From: Odobenus rosmarus divergens
Lineage: Eukaryota > Chordata > Mammalia > Carnivora > Odobenidae
Direction: 5' to 3'
NCBI RefSeq assembly: GCF_000321225.1
Contig: NW_004450396.1
Location: 2,771,425-2,835,424 of the forward strand
DNA: 64,000 nucleotides
The notes beneath the pieces were generated by a model. The model was given only the letters and a program-made list of their open reading frames with translations, was not told the DNA's origin and made no database searches. A program made the position numbers and the translations under genes. Shown here one piece after another: positions 52,481 to 64,000 of this stretch; the first letter of the stretch is position 1; each line of letters starts with the position of its first letter.

Positions 52481-55400
52481 TTATCATTTTTAGAATTTAA
52501 TTCATAAGGTCATTTTAATTAAAAATAACTTTAATAGTACAGAATTCATATTTGGGAAATATATGAATAAATGATAAATATTGTAAAAATGGAGTACAGC
52601 AGAATCAAGTAAGGAATCAAACAAGGAAGCTCAGATTTTAGCATATCAAAATGATCTAAAATTACCTCATTTATTAAGTACTCTCTGGGATAAAAGCCTA
52701 GGAAACCATTAGAATAATAATCCAGGGTTACAAGGAAAATTCCTACAATGGAAGTCAGCTCATAATTCTTTGATAATAACAACAAAATAAAATAAAATAA
52801 AATAAAAAACATAGTAAATATAAAAACAAAATAAAAATCTTGGTCTAAGTTAAAATGATCTTTCACCACTTAATAAATGTAGTCTAGATCAAGGACTCAC
52901 AGCCTGAGGAGGAGTTACAAATTATTACAAATGCTACAAATATGTGTGGTCATCAAGCACTGTCTGTAGCATGAAAAATATCTCACACATATTCACTATC
53001 ATTTTCCAAGTATATGTAGACAATATAGAGACTAAAAACTATATCCGTGTTCAAAAGTGTTTCCAAGTGCATGTAGGTGATTTGTCATTATGTTCTTAAT
53101 AATGGGTATCATGTGGGGATTCAATTACATTTTAAACATTGAATGTTGCATCCTCAACAAACCAGCAGTAAAAACATACTTTGTTACAATCTGGGAAATT
53201 AATTATGAATTGAATATCATTTGATACCAAGAAACATTTTTAATTTTGTTGGGTGTGATAATGGCATTTTGGTTAAAATATTTTTTTAATTTAAATTCAA
53301 TTAGCTTTTTTAAAAAAGGTTCTTTTTGAGATACACACATATCTACTGGTGAAATGTAGGATTTGCTTTAAAATATTTTAGCGAAGAAAAAAAAGGAAAG
53401 AAAAAGGAATAGTCAATCAAAAGTAACAAAATACTGATAATTGTCGAAACTGAGTGAGGTTATATAGAGGTTACCTTGTACTATTCACTCTACTTTAGTG
53501 AATGTTTGCAATTTTCATTGATATTTAAAAAAAATTAAGTGAGTCATTACTCAAATCCTGGCAACTATTGAATTAGATAACAATAAAGCAAATGATTTTT
53601 TAAGGAAAACATTTAATGCAGAAAAACATTTAATTTTATGTTTTTTTAAAGTCTTATCTACGGTTTCAGGATACCTTTTCCACCTGTTGGTGACTTCTGC
53701 AGTAATATCAGGTTGCAGGTCCCATGGCCAAGTAGTCACTTCCCAAGAATGTATATTTCCCTCCTACACCTTGCCCACAGTCAATGTCCAGCCACAGAGT
53801 CAAACACTGCAAAACAGTGACAAAAGGCGGTTTCTGACCTTCTCCCTAAAGAAGATCATGGATGATAAAAACCATCACTATGGAAGAGCTGAATGGATGG
53901 GAATCTCTTTTATCTCTTTTAATCTCAGGTAAAATATTGATCTCAGAAACCCAGGGTTACAATTTTTTAAAGAAGGAAACTAACTTAAAATGATAATAAT
54001 TTGCCAATAAGCAAATGGTTTATAATCTCTGGAAGTTACATATTGCCCATTTGACAAACTGACATTGACTCTTAAATTACTATAGGCACAGAGTCAGAGG
54101 GATCCACAGGTTTACCAAGATGGGAGGCCATCTCTTGGCCAAACAATTAAAAATGTTTAAATGACTTTGCCGGAGGTAAAAAAGAAAAATAAAGAAGAAA
54201 ACAACCGCTTTTTTAAAAATTGAATTTGACTAGATTATAATTATTACTTGTGCTCACTCAGAAAGATGTCCTGAGGTCTACAAATTTCAGGACAATTAGT
54301 ACTGTTTTAATAAAGATGAGAAAAATGGGTCTCCCAGGAGGACATAAAGTGGGGTCTTTGATTTTCCATTTCATTCATCCCATTATTAACATAGGTAACC
54401 AACCACCAGAAATCAGCCATCATTCTCAGTGTTGACCACCAAATATGATCCCCCTCACAAAATGTGCCACATTTGAGATTTATGGAGAAAATGGATTCAT
54501 AGTATGATTGAAATTTTATAAGATGCCAGGGGGCCTCTTTTGAATTCCATTTTGTATAATAAACAATATGGAACATTCTATTATGCTTATTTATTTTTTA
54601 TTTCTTATTTTCATTTGTTCAAGCTTCTAAGAGCCCAATTTGAAACAAATTTAAAAGCCTGATAGATGGTTACCCAAATATAAATGGCTGACCTGGTCTC
54701 AGTTGATCTATACTTCATTTATTAGAATGTACTTCTATCATTCATTCATTCATTCATTCATCCATTCATTTCTTCAGAAAAATACATGTAAATCACTTTT
54801 CTTTCTTTCTTTCTTTTTTTTTGACAAGCACATCTTGCGCTAGATGCTAAGAATACAAAGGGAAATAAGTTATAGTCTCTGCTTTTAAGGGGCTCTAATA
54901 AAAATGGGATATGTAGACATGAAAACAATGAACACAACTCCAACAGCCAAGTGCTACAGCAGAGATACGAAAAGATGTGGTTTCAGAGAACGTGATGAGA
55001 ATGCTTTGTGACCTCACTTCATCTCAAATTAATTAAAATAACAATTTCAGGATTGAAATTGTACGGGTACTGCTTATCAACAAAGAAGATACAAAGAGGG
55101 AGAGGAAAAAAGCAAACTAATTTTCAAAGGACTTTACTCCATCATCCAACCCAAAATTCTGGGAATCTTTAGGCTTTGAACTTGAGTTAGTGATATGATT
55201 TTGGTTTGCAATGCGTCAGTTCCCAAAGACTCTGGCATAGGATTCTAAGAAGACAAAACAGAAACAAACATAAAACATGGGAGATGTGGAACCCTGGCCC
55301 CACAAATTCCTTCCATATCTGCATTTCTCAGCTTCTCTTTCAGTCCCTGATCCACTTTGGTTTAGATCTCAACCCCCTTTGTTTTTCTGTATTTGGATTT

Positions 55401-55833
55401 TATAACCCAGTCCTGTCCTGGACAATCTCCTTCAGTGCTAGCTAAACCCCCAGGATACTGCGTCTGATAATTGCCTCTAGGATCTCTACTCCAACTGCAC
55501 TCTAACGCCAACAGCAGGCCTGGAGAAGCTGCTGGCCAGACTCCACTGGTCTTTTATCACTTGTGGAAGAACAGGGGACACACTAAGTTATGGCAGTATC
55601 ACCATCTCCTCTCTCTAGGCCACCAGATTGAATCATAGTCAGAGTTTACTTTGGCATTAATACACCTTTTCCAGTGCATTTCTCCGTCTACATTTTGTAT
55701 GTGCTCATCTGTTACAAGTGTCCACTGTCCTCAGGATGCTTCCTTGCTCCCTGCCTCACCCACTTAATCATTCTTTCCAACCAACATTTTCTGAACAGTG
55801 CCCAATGTTCCAGAGTTTTTCAGCTTCCTTCTC
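52481..55833 (+). other. AT-rich intergenic, no gene seen
   Basis: It contains an AAAAT tandem (about 52785-52808), a CATT tandem (54740-54775) and a MIR-like trace near 54830-54890. No recognisable coding or RNA gene. Confidence 0.55.
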
Positions 55834-55946
55834 TATTTTTTAAAGCTTTATTTATTTGAGTAATCTCTACACCCAACATGAGGCTCAAACCCACGATCCT
55901 GAGATCAAGGGTCACATGCTCCCTGGACTGAACCTGCCAAGTGCCC
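55834..55946 (-). repeat. tRNA-Lys-derived carnivore SINE, short older type
   Basis: GAGTAATCTCTACACCCAAC, CCACGATCCTGAGATCAAGG and the decayed end GAACCTGCCAAGTGCCC show an antisense tRNA-like SINE lacking the long CT body. Confidence 0.8.
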
Positions 55947-56347
55947 ACAAATTTTTATCCCCATACAAATGAATGCCTCATCCTCCCAAATGTCAATTTC
56001 TGCAGAGAAAGCTTAGCTCATCTATAAGAAAATAATTCTCAAGTACATTTGAGACAACTTTGAAGATTCCCAGAAATTTGGGAGAAGCATTTGAGAGTGA
56101 CTGAAATTCCCAAAGAGCAAGAGGAAACTGATCCTACGTTTATCTGCAAGCTTAAGGAGTGAGATAAAAATAAAGAGGTTCTTTCAGTGGGGTCACAAGA
56201 ATACCTCACCAGGTACTTCCCCAGACGTACCCCAATTATTATTAAAATTGATTCAGTCAAAGGAGAAAACTGCATAAACTTATTTTTCCTCCTCTTCAGT
56301 AATACCATAGTTTTAAAAAATCTTCCAACTGGCAATACTTCGAGTGA

Positions 56348-56360
56348 ACACCAGAGGGCG
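56348..56360 (+). promoter_or_regulatory. CTCF-like motif
   Basis: ACACCAGAGGGCG matches the forward CTCF core (CCACYAGRKGGC) with one mismatch, in non-repeat DNA. Confidence 0.35.
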
Positions 56361-56797
56361 ATCCATTTTAACTGTTCAGAATCCCTTTAAAAGCCCAACT
56401 CTCAAGAGTACCAAATCTCACAGATGGGTTCATCTAAGACCAAGTCCAACCGAATAAAGTTAGGAGCATGCCTTGTAGAGAAACTGAGGTGTAATTCATT
56501 ACCCTTCAACGTGATTATATCTTTTTACAATGAATTTGTACAAACTGCACAAATATGAGGATTATTCCAAGTCAAAAAGGGGCCAGTACAAACACAACAT
56601 CCTGAAGAGCTTTTAAAGCTTTAGAAAACAGCAGTTTGTTTCATGCCGTGGTAGCTCCCTGCTGGGAATAGGCTTCTTTTCTGCAACTTCCCACTTGACA
56701 AGTGTGGTACTGTTACAGAGATCTAGGAGAAGCAATAATTCTCAGGGAAAGAAATTACAGGAAGTATATATGTTGCCACATAAAAACAAGTGTACAA

Positions 56798-57000
56798 AGG
56801 CGCCTGGGTGGCTCAGTCGTTAAGTGTCTGCCTTTGGCTCAGGTCATGATCCCAGGGTCCTGGGATCGAGCCCCGCATCGGGCTCCCTGCTCCGCGGGGA
56901 AGCCTGCTTCTCCCTCTCCCACTCCCCCTGCTTGTGTTCCCTCTCTCGCTGTGTCTCTCTCTCTGTCAAATAAATAAATATAAATAAAATCTTAAAAAAA
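56798..57000 (+). repeat. Carnivore SINE
   Basis: Near-consensus SINEC1-like element (GCTCCGCGGGGAAGCCTGCT variant) with AATAAATAAATATAAATAAA tail. Confidence 0.96.
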
Positions 57001-58016
57001 AAGTGTATATATATACCTACCTGCATATATATGTACCTATGTATATGTGCACCTGTGTCTATTTGTACACATTATGAGCCCCTCAAAAAGTATGATCATG
57101 CTTTCAAATATTAATGTTATAGATACTATTTCATAATTCCTTGGCTACTGATTTATAGCAGTTGTCCTGGGAAGTGGGAAGGAGAGTTTTGGTGACTGAA
57201 GGCTTAGCGCCTTCTTGCTGCCCCTGCAGGGCATGTCACACGTGGATCGTGGGGCACTGGCTATCCCAAGGAAGGTGCCTCAGGACCCTCTCCTTTCGGG
57301 TGGCGAGCTCAGCTTTCCCTTCAGCTAAAACCTGACCAGGTCTGCCTAGCTCCGGCACACCTGGTTTACAGATGCCCCGTATAAATGAAATTTTGTCAAA
57401 AAGTACCAGAAATCGAGTCTTTGAAAGCGAACACCCAGTTAGTTAATGAAAGTATATATTTCCCCCTAATATCTCAATGGTGATTTAAAAAAAAAACTGA
57501 TTGGCTTAGTGGAGTATTATGTATTTATTTATTTTCAAACCTAGACTTCTTTTAATCTCCTTATAGAAGGTACCGTGCTGAATTCCTTAAAACCTCTCTG
57601 AAAGATAGTTAAGACTGTTATCTTCCTCACCAGATGCCAACATTTTATTTTCTGTGAAGTTACATTTAATATTCAGAAATTATTCTGTGACTCATCATAT
57701 AATAACAATCAAGGGGATGTGCAAAATACAATTGACTCAACATATACAAGTAGTTGAAGGGACTTGAACTTGTAAATAAAGTCCTGTAAATCCCCAAAAC
57801 ATTTTAAGTAATTTTAAAATATTTTTAAAAATTCAGAAAATAACTTATTAAATTCAAATAGCCAGTGATTCCAAGTTATTACTAATGTTAGCAAAATCAC
57901 TGGAAGTTCAACTAAATTAAATCTACAAAAAATTCTGGGGCTGGGAATACTGTATTCATAATCTCTACAGATGCCAAAGCACGGGTATTATACCTAGAGA
58001 TAATCACATCAATATT
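57001..58016 (+). other. Intergenic, with one GC-richer patch
   Basis: Mostly AT-rich; 57190-57380 is GC-richer and repeat-free (for example TCCGGCACACCTGGTTTACA). No gene recognised. Confidence 0.5.
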
Positions 58017-58215
58017 CAGGTGTACATCAGATACACTGTGAGTTTGGCTCCAAATCACCTCAATAAAGTAATGAAATAAATTCTTTGGTTTCCCAGTGCA
58101 TACTGAAGTCATGTTTATGCTATACCATAGTCTATTAAGTGTGTGTGCGATAACAATATGTCTAAAAATGTGCATACTTAAGTAAGAAATACTTTATGGC
58201 TAAAAAAGGCTGGCC

Positions 58216-58424
58216 CATGAGGCGGCTGGGTGGCTCAGTTGTTAAGCGTCTGCCTTCGGCTCCGGTCATGATCCCAGGGTCCTGGGATCAAGCCCCGCAT
58301 CGGGCTCCCTGCTCAGCGGGAAGCCTGCTTCTCCCTCTCCCACTCCCCCTGCTTGTGTTCCCTCTCTCGCTGTCTCTCTCTCTCTGTCAAATAAATTAAT
58401 AAAATCTTTGAAAAAAAAAAGAAA
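58216..58424 (+). repeat. Carnivore SINE inside Tigger1
   Basis: Flanked by AAAGGCTGGCCC and GAAAGGCTGGCCT; SINEC1-like. Confidence 0.95.
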
Positions 58425-58991
58425 GAAAGGCTGGCCTAATATGAGCTTTCAGTGAGTTATAACCTTTTTGCTGGTGGAGGGTTTTACCTCAGTGCTGATG
58501 GTTGCTGAAGGTTGGGGTGGCTGTGGCAATTTTTAAAAATAAGACAACAATAAAGTTGGTCACATTGTTCGACTCATGCTTTCATAAACAAATTCTCTGT
58601 AGCATGTGATGCTGTTTGATAACATTGTACCCACAGTAGAAGTTCCTTCAAAATTGGAGTCAGTCCTCTCAAACCCTGCCGCTGCTTTATCATCTAAGTG
58701 TAGGTCTTATTCTAAATCCTTAGTTACCATTTCAACAATCTTCACAGTATCTTCACCAGGAGTAGATTCCATCTCAAGAAACCACTTTCTTTGCTCATCC
58801 ATAAGCAGCAGGTCCTCGTGTGTTCAAATTTGATCATGAGATCACAGCAGTTCAGTCCCATCTTCAGGCTCCACTTTCTGATTCTAGTTCTCCTGCTGTT
58901 TCCACCACATCTGCGGTCACTTCCTCCACTGCAGTCCTGAACGCTCACAGTCACCCATGAGGGGTGGAATCAGCTTCTTCCAAACTCCTGT

Positions 58992-59291
58992 TCATGTGGA
59001 TATTTTGGCCTTTCCCCAAAAATCACAAATGTTCTTAATGGCATCTAGAATGGTGAATCCTCTCTGGAAGATTTTTGATGTATTTTTCCCAGATCCATTA
59101 GAGGAATCCCTGTCTATGGAAGCTCTAGCCTTATGAAATGTATTTCTTAAATAATAAGACTTGGAAGTTGAAATGACACCTTGATCCATGGGCTGCAGAA
59201 TGGCTGTTGTGTTAGCAGGCAGGAAAACATCAGTCTCATTGAAAATCTCCATCAGAGCTCTTGGGTGACCAGGTGCATTGTCAGTGAGCAA
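58992..59291 (-). pseudogene. Tigger1 transposase catalytic fragment (dead)
   Basis: A 99-codon open remnant of the DDE transposase catalytic domain. It contains [16 protein letters not shown] and [15 protein letters not shown], typical of the pogo/Tigger family related to CENP-B and the TIGD genes. It is only the centre of a roughly 600-residue family protein and is bounded by stops, so it cannot encode a working transposase. Confidence 0.9.
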
Positions 59292-60013
59292 TAATATTTT
59301 GAAAGGAAAGTTTTTTTCTCATTTTCTTTTTCTGAGCAGTAGGTCTCAATGGTGGGCCTAAAATCCTCAGTGAATCATGTTATTAACAGCTGTGCTGTCA
59401 TCCAGACTTTGTAGTTCCATGTATAAAGCATAGACAGAGTAGAGTTAGCATCATTCTTAAGGGCCCTAGGATTTTCCAAATGGTAAGTGAACATTGGCTT
59501 CAACTGCAAGTCCCCAGCTGCCTTAGCCCCTAACTAGAGAGCCAGCCTGTCTTTTGAAAGCCAGGCAGGGACTTTTCTCTAGCTGTGAAGGTGCTAGATG
59601 GCATCTTCTTCCAACAGACGCCTGTTTAATCTACACTGAAAATCTGCTGTCTAGCGTAGCCAGCTTCATGAATGATCCGAGCCGGATCTTCTGGAGAACT
59701 TGCTGCAGTTTCTACATCAGCACCTGCTGCTTCACCTTGCACTTTTCTGTTATGGAGACGGCTTCTTCCCTTAAGCCTCATGAACCAACCTCTGCTGGCT
59801 TCAGACATTTCTTCCACAGCTTCCTCACCTCTCTCAGCCTTTGTAGAATTGAAGAGACTTAGGGCCTTGCCCTGGATTAGGCTTTGGCTGAAGGGAATGT
59901 TGTGGCTGGTTTGATCTTCTATCCAGACTCCTCAACTTTCTCCTATCACTTTCTTATCACCAGTGTGTTCACTGGACTAACACTTTCAATTTCCTTCAAG
60001 AATTTTTCCTTTG

Positions 60014-60221
60014 TGGGGATGCCTGAGTGGCTCAGTTCGTTAAGCATCTATCTTTGGTTCAGGTCGTGATCCAGGGTCCTGGGATCGGGCCCTGCATCAG
60101 GCTCCCTGCCCAGCAGGAAGCCTGCTTCTCCCTCTCCCTCTGCCTGCTGCTTCCCCTGCTTGTGCTCTCTCTCTCTCATTCTCTCTCTCAAATAAATAAA
60201 TAAAATCTTTAAAAAAAAAAG
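60014..60221 (+). repeat. Second carnivore SINE inside Tigger1
   Basis: Diverged head (GGGGATGCCTGAGTGGCTCA), flanked by AAGAATTTTTCCTTTG and AAGGAAATTTCCCTTTG. Confidence 0.94.
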
Positions 60222-60989
60222 AAGGAAATTTCCCTTTGCATTCAAAACTTGGCTAACTGTTTGGAGCAAGAGGTAGCTTTCAGCCTATCTTGGCTTTTGA
60301 CATGCCTTCCTCACTAAACTTAATCACTTCTAGTTTTTGATTTAAAGTGAGATGTGTGACTCTTCCTTTCACTTGAACATTTAGTGGCTATGGTAGGGCT
60401 ATTAATTGACTTAATTTCAATATTGTTGTGTCTCAGGGAATAGGGGAGCCTGAGGAGAGAGATTGGGGAATAACCAGTTGGTGAAGCAGTCAGACACACA
60501 CAATTTCTATCGATCAAGTTTGCTGCTCTATGTGGGCACAGTTCATGGTGCCCCACAACAATAGTAACATCAATGATCATTGATCACAGATTACCATAAC
60601 AAATATAATAATAACGAATGACTTTGAAAAATTGTGAGAATCACCAAAATGTGACACAGAGACACAAAGTGAGCAAAAGATCTTGGAAAAATGGCTTCAA
60701 TAGACTTACTTGGTAACAGGGTTGCCACAAACCTTCAACTTGTAAAAAAAAAGTAAAAAAAAAAACCTCAATACAGTGAAGCATAATAAAATGGGATATG
60801 CCTATATAATACCCTGTAAGCTAAATAAATCAAAATTGCAGCTTCAAAAGAACTGCATTTGGGATGTTATGGTAGAGACTATATTTTAATGTATTAGAAA
60901 GTTTTGATACTTGCCTAATTTCTATCCCAGGGCATATTTCTTGCTTATCATCCAGTTTCCCTGAACCTCATTTTCTAAATCTGAGCCAA

Positions 60990-61725
60990 CAATTAGAAAA
61001 AGCAAATATTATTAAATAACAAACATGAAAATATGTTCAAATTCATTACCAGAGAAATGTAAATTACTACATATTATGTAGAAAAAATTCAAAATATTGA
61101 AGTATTTTTAAATCAATGAAATACCCAGTTTTAGTAAGAATGTGATGAAACCAGTATATTCATATATTGCTACTTTAGTAAATGTTAAGGTGGTAATTTT
61201 GAAAAACAATTTTGCAATATAGTTCAAAAGGCAATTTATTCATTCAGAAAATTAAAAAAAAAATAAGTACTAAGTACCTCCAAAACACCGGTCCAGAGGC
61301 TGGCTGGAAATCAATGGCAGCCTACAGTTACACACTAGATTTGTCCTCATGTTGCTTGCTGTCTGGTATTATTTTTAAATTGAAAGGAAACATTGTATGT
61401 ACATGCATATTCTCTAAACATAATCTAAATGCCCAAGAACTGAAAAGTGAATAGTAAATTTTAGCTTATCGATATCTTGTGAAACTATATAACCATGAAA
61501 ATGAGAATTATGAATAAAACAATTAGAAACACACGTTGGCATAATATTGTGAATAAAAAAATAAGAATTGATAATATGCCATGCATATAAAAACAAATAT
61601 GTATGGATAAAGTCTAGAAGGGAACATTAAAACAAGAGAATTAGATGAATTCAGTATTATATATTGTATTCCCCATTATTTTTATCACAGTGCTTTTTAT
61701 ATAGGAATTTGAAAGCATTAATAAC
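60990..61725 (+). repeat. Old L1 (L1M) ORF2 end and 3'UTR fragment
   Basis: TCAAATTCATTACCAGAGAA, ACCAGTATATTCATATATTG, CTAAATGCCCAAGAACTGAA and the following order resemble sense L1 3' sequence, heavily decayed. Confidence 0.55.
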
Positions 61726-61916
61726 TGAGAAAAATAATATCTTGACATCATGGAACTTGCTATACCTGTCTCACATGACTCGTCTAAAAATCTTATGTTT
61801 CCCAAACTACATTTCATGAGAGTTCTGTGTAGTTTTTAAAAATTTATATTTTATCAGTGAGGTCATATGATACATGTCTTTCTCTGATTGACTTATTTTG
61901 CTCAGCATAATTCTTT

Positions 61917-62142
61917 TTTTATTGTTATGTTAATCACCATACATTACATCATTAGTTCTTGATGTAGTGTTCCATGATTCATTGTTTGTGCATAACACCC
62001 AGTGCTCCACGCAGAATGTGCCCTCTTTAATACCCATCACCAGGCTAACCCATCCCCCCACCCCCCTCCCCTCTAGAACCCTCAGTTTGTTTTTCAGAGT
62101 CCATAGTCTCTCATGGTTCATCTCCCCCTCCGACTTACTCCC
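61917..62142 (-). repeat. Carnivore L1 3' terminus, inverted arm
   Basis: The reverse complement reads as a carnivore L1 3' end (GAGACTATGGACTCTG, GTATTAAAGAGGGCAC, GGAGCACTGGGTGTTATG, GAACACTACATCAAGAACTA). It is the mirror of 62375-62602. Confidence 0.9.
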
Positions 62143-62602
62143 CTTCACGATATGGGGAATTCTTAATCTCAGGACACAAACTGAGGGTTGCTGGAGTGGT
62201 GGGGGGTGGGAGGGATGGGGTGGCTGGGTGATAGACACTGGGGAAGGTATGGGCTATGGTGAGCGCTGTGAATTGTGTAAGACTGTTGAATCACAGACCT
62301 GTGCCTCTGAAACAAATAATACATTATATGTTTAAAAAAAAGAAGATAGCAGGAGGGGAAGAATGAAGGGGGGGGAATCGGAGGAGGAGATGAACCATAA
62401 GAGACTATGGACTCTGAGAAAGAAACTGAGGGTTCTAGAGGGGACGGGGGTCAGGGGATGGGTTAGCCTGGTGACGGGTATTAAAGAGGGCATGTTCTGC
62501 ATGGAGCACTGGGTGTTATATGCAAACAATGAATCATGGAACACTACATCAAAAACTAATGATGTAGTGTATAATGATTAACATAACGTAATAAAAAATT
62601 AT
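62143..62602 (+). repeat. Carnivore L1 3'UTR and 3' terminus, sense arm
   Basis: It begins in upstream 3'UTR (GGGTTGCTGGAGTGGTGGGG, GTGAGCGCTGTGAATTGTGT, CTCTGAAACAAATAATACAT) and continues through the same terminal block as the inverted arm to AACGTAATAAAAAATTA. Confidence 0.9.
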
Positions 62603-63502
62603 ATTTTAATTATTTTTCGGAAATGATTTAATCTATGAGATCTTTTTCTTGCTACTTAATGTTCATCTAAGCATACTTTATATCATATTTTTCTATTATA
62701 ACTTTACTTAATATTCTGGGGTAAAATGAGTTTGAAAATGCCAAGTTAGTAGATGTAAAAATACTTGGCACCTGTAATAAACTTTGTAAATACAAGATTT
62801 TATTACCATAATGCACAGTTCCTTGAATTATCTTTTTTTCCCTTTGTTTATGCTGAACAAATTGGGTTAATAAGATTTTTAACTTGGGAAAATCTTTCTT
62901 CTGTTCCTTCTCTTAATGAGTAAGAAAGATTGACTTCCCCAAAGGAATGTGAAGACTCAGTTGGTTTATTGTGTTTAAAGCAGATTTAAGTAATAACTGA
63001 TAAAGCAAGGCTTACATCATGAGAAGAGTAAGCAGTGGGAGATGGTGTGCAGGATGATCCACACACATCACATGTAGCACAACATTGCCCGAACCCAGAC
63101 ACACAGGAAAGCCATTTGGAGACAGTTCTTCCGCAAAGACAGAACATCTGAAATTAGAAGGCTGTGTGCAGGAGGTGGGTGTGCTGGAGCTACACACCCC
63201 AATCGTCAGCATTTGAGAAGGGGGGATGGGCATTCTAGTTCAAGAGATGATAAAAGTTTTGTTTTCTATATTCTGTTTGTTTTGCTACTTCTTTTTCTCT
63301 AAGAATGACAGTAACCAATTTAGGGTGTAAATTACCAAGGAAGTGGGGGGCTGTGTCCCATGAGGCAGTGGGGCTGGTGCGGAGAGGAGCCTCCAGCACA
63401 GCACTAAAAACGAGAGGCATGCAGGCTGAGACATACACCTGGAAGAGGCAAAAGGAGAGCCGAGAATGCAGGAGGCAACTGGATTCCATCTTTCCGATCA
63501 TA
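62603..63502 (+). other. Intergenic, nothing classified
   Basis: AT-rich at first, more GC-balanced from 63000. Short open frames on both strands are unremarkable. Confidence 0.5.
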
Positions 63503-63625
63503 CTTTTTATTATTATTATTATGTTCAGTTAGCCACTGTACACTGTACGCTGTTCAGCGATTCATTAGTTAAGTGTAACACCCAGCACTCATCACAGCAT
63601 GCCGATCATTCTTTTTATGTCTTGT
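63503..63625 (-). repeat. Short L1 3' end fragment
   Basis: (ATT)n followed by GTTCAGTTAGCCACTGTACA, GCGATTCATTAGTTAAGTGT and AACACCCAGCACTCATCACA matches antisense carnivore L1 3' ends. Confidence 0.75.
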
Positions 63626-64000
63626 CCTTGTCTGATTGGGGCAGCTGTACCCACCGTATAACGTTGAAGAGAAGTAAGCAATTTTGCCTCGATGGGAACT
63701 TAAAGTGGACACTTTAAGTATGTTTCCAAGTTGTGTGATGTTTGCTAAGTTTTTTGTATTCTTTTATCATATGGAAGTCGCCTTCCGCTCCTTTTTACTG
63801 AGAGTTTTGGTAATGAATGAAGTTTGCGTTTATACCAGGTACTTTTCTTGCCTCTGAGATCATTGTATGATACTTTATCTTTTTAATCTGTTAATATGTA
63901 AATTATTTTCATTTTTTTCTGAAATACATTGTGTGATATTTCAGGCATACAAGCAAACATAAAACCGTGTGGCCACCACCTAGCATAAGAATACAAATCT
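63626..64000 (+). other. Intergenic, nothing classified
   Basis: No gene or confident repeat. The last 150 bases (TGAAATACATTGTGTGATAT, GCATACAAGCAAACATAAAA) may begin another old LINE fragment. Confidence 0.4.

Larger units (their letters stand above)
58017..60804 (-). mobile_element. Tigger1 DNA transposon fossil, near full length
   Basis: Both degenerate terminal inverted repeats are visible: CAGGTGTACATC at 58017 and GGGATATGCCTA ending 60804, the latter followed by TA. Without the SINEs at 58216-58424 and 60014-60221 the length is about 2.37 kb, close to full-length Tigger1. The minus-strand pogo-type transposase has decayed: its initiator position (60389-60391) reads ATA, and stops and shifts break the frame. 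The largest remaining piece (59291-58992) holds the catalytic [12 protein letters not shown] motif and [11 protein letters not shown]; a CENP-B-like segment remains at 59817-59626. Confidence 0.93.

Noticed and set aside
59554..59914. Plus-strand open frames of 80-102 codons
   Set aside because: They are antisense to the Tigger1 transposase remnant.
61930..62581. Pair of similar small proteins on opposite strands (a possible inverted gene pair)
   Set aside because: Both are translations of the same noncoding L1 3' end in an inverted repeat.

Overview
The window is mammalian nuclear DNA, most likely from a caniform carnivoran of the bear, seal or mustelid group. The evidence is at least 20 copies of the carnivore tRNA-Lys SINE (head like GGGCGCCTGGGTGGCTCAGT, CT-rich body, AATAAA-type tail), carnivore-type L1 3' ends, and older repeats shared by all placental mammals (MIR, L2, L3/CR1, MER5A, MER2, Tigger1, MLT1). 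There are no bacterial operons, CRISPR arrays or active tRNA/rRNA genes. The species cannot be named from this sequence alone.

Left third (1 to about 22,806): the 3' part of one protein gene on the + strand, EYA4 (eyes absent homolog 4). Seven consecutive coding positions are present: 1324-1413, 6521-6579, 6687-6847, 9389-9503, 13805-13926, then a choice of 15813-15913 or 15952-16052, then 19410-19490. They splice in frame into the last 242 residues, which is nearly all of the C-terminal Eya (HAD phosphatase / SIX-binding) domain. The catalytic motif I exon and the N-terminal transactivation region lie upstream of base 1. The 3'UTR runs from 19491 to a good poly(A) signal at 22784-22789.

The most interesting locus is 15813-16052. 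Two homologous 101-nt exons encode alternative versions of the same 34-residue segment around HAD motif IV. They are separated by only 38 nt, too short for a normal mammalian intron. Including both puts a stop at 15976, so the exons should be mutually exclusive by geometry and policed by reading frame.

Right two thirds (about 22,807 to 64,000): I see no protein gene. This is gene-poor intergenic DNA full of layered retrotransposons. Notable are two sites hit repeatedly at the same target (23191-23740 and 24944-25356), a SINE inside the tail of an opposite SINE (42511-42887), a MER2 element split by two SINEs (48270-49052), a nearly complete dead Tigger1 transposon split by two SINEs (58017-60804), an inverted pair of L1 3' ends (61917-62602), and a 2-kb antisense L1 with a pure (ATTCT)12 tract. 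In the human genome the next gene beyond EYA4 on this side is TCF21, with the lncRNA TARID between them; neither can be recognised here. Repeat-poor islands around 14440-15020 and 40170-40720 are the best candidates for regulatory DNA.

I did not find a previously undescribed system. The EYA4 exon pair is known from human isoforms as I recall; the tight 38-nt spacing and frame logic are what can be read directly here.
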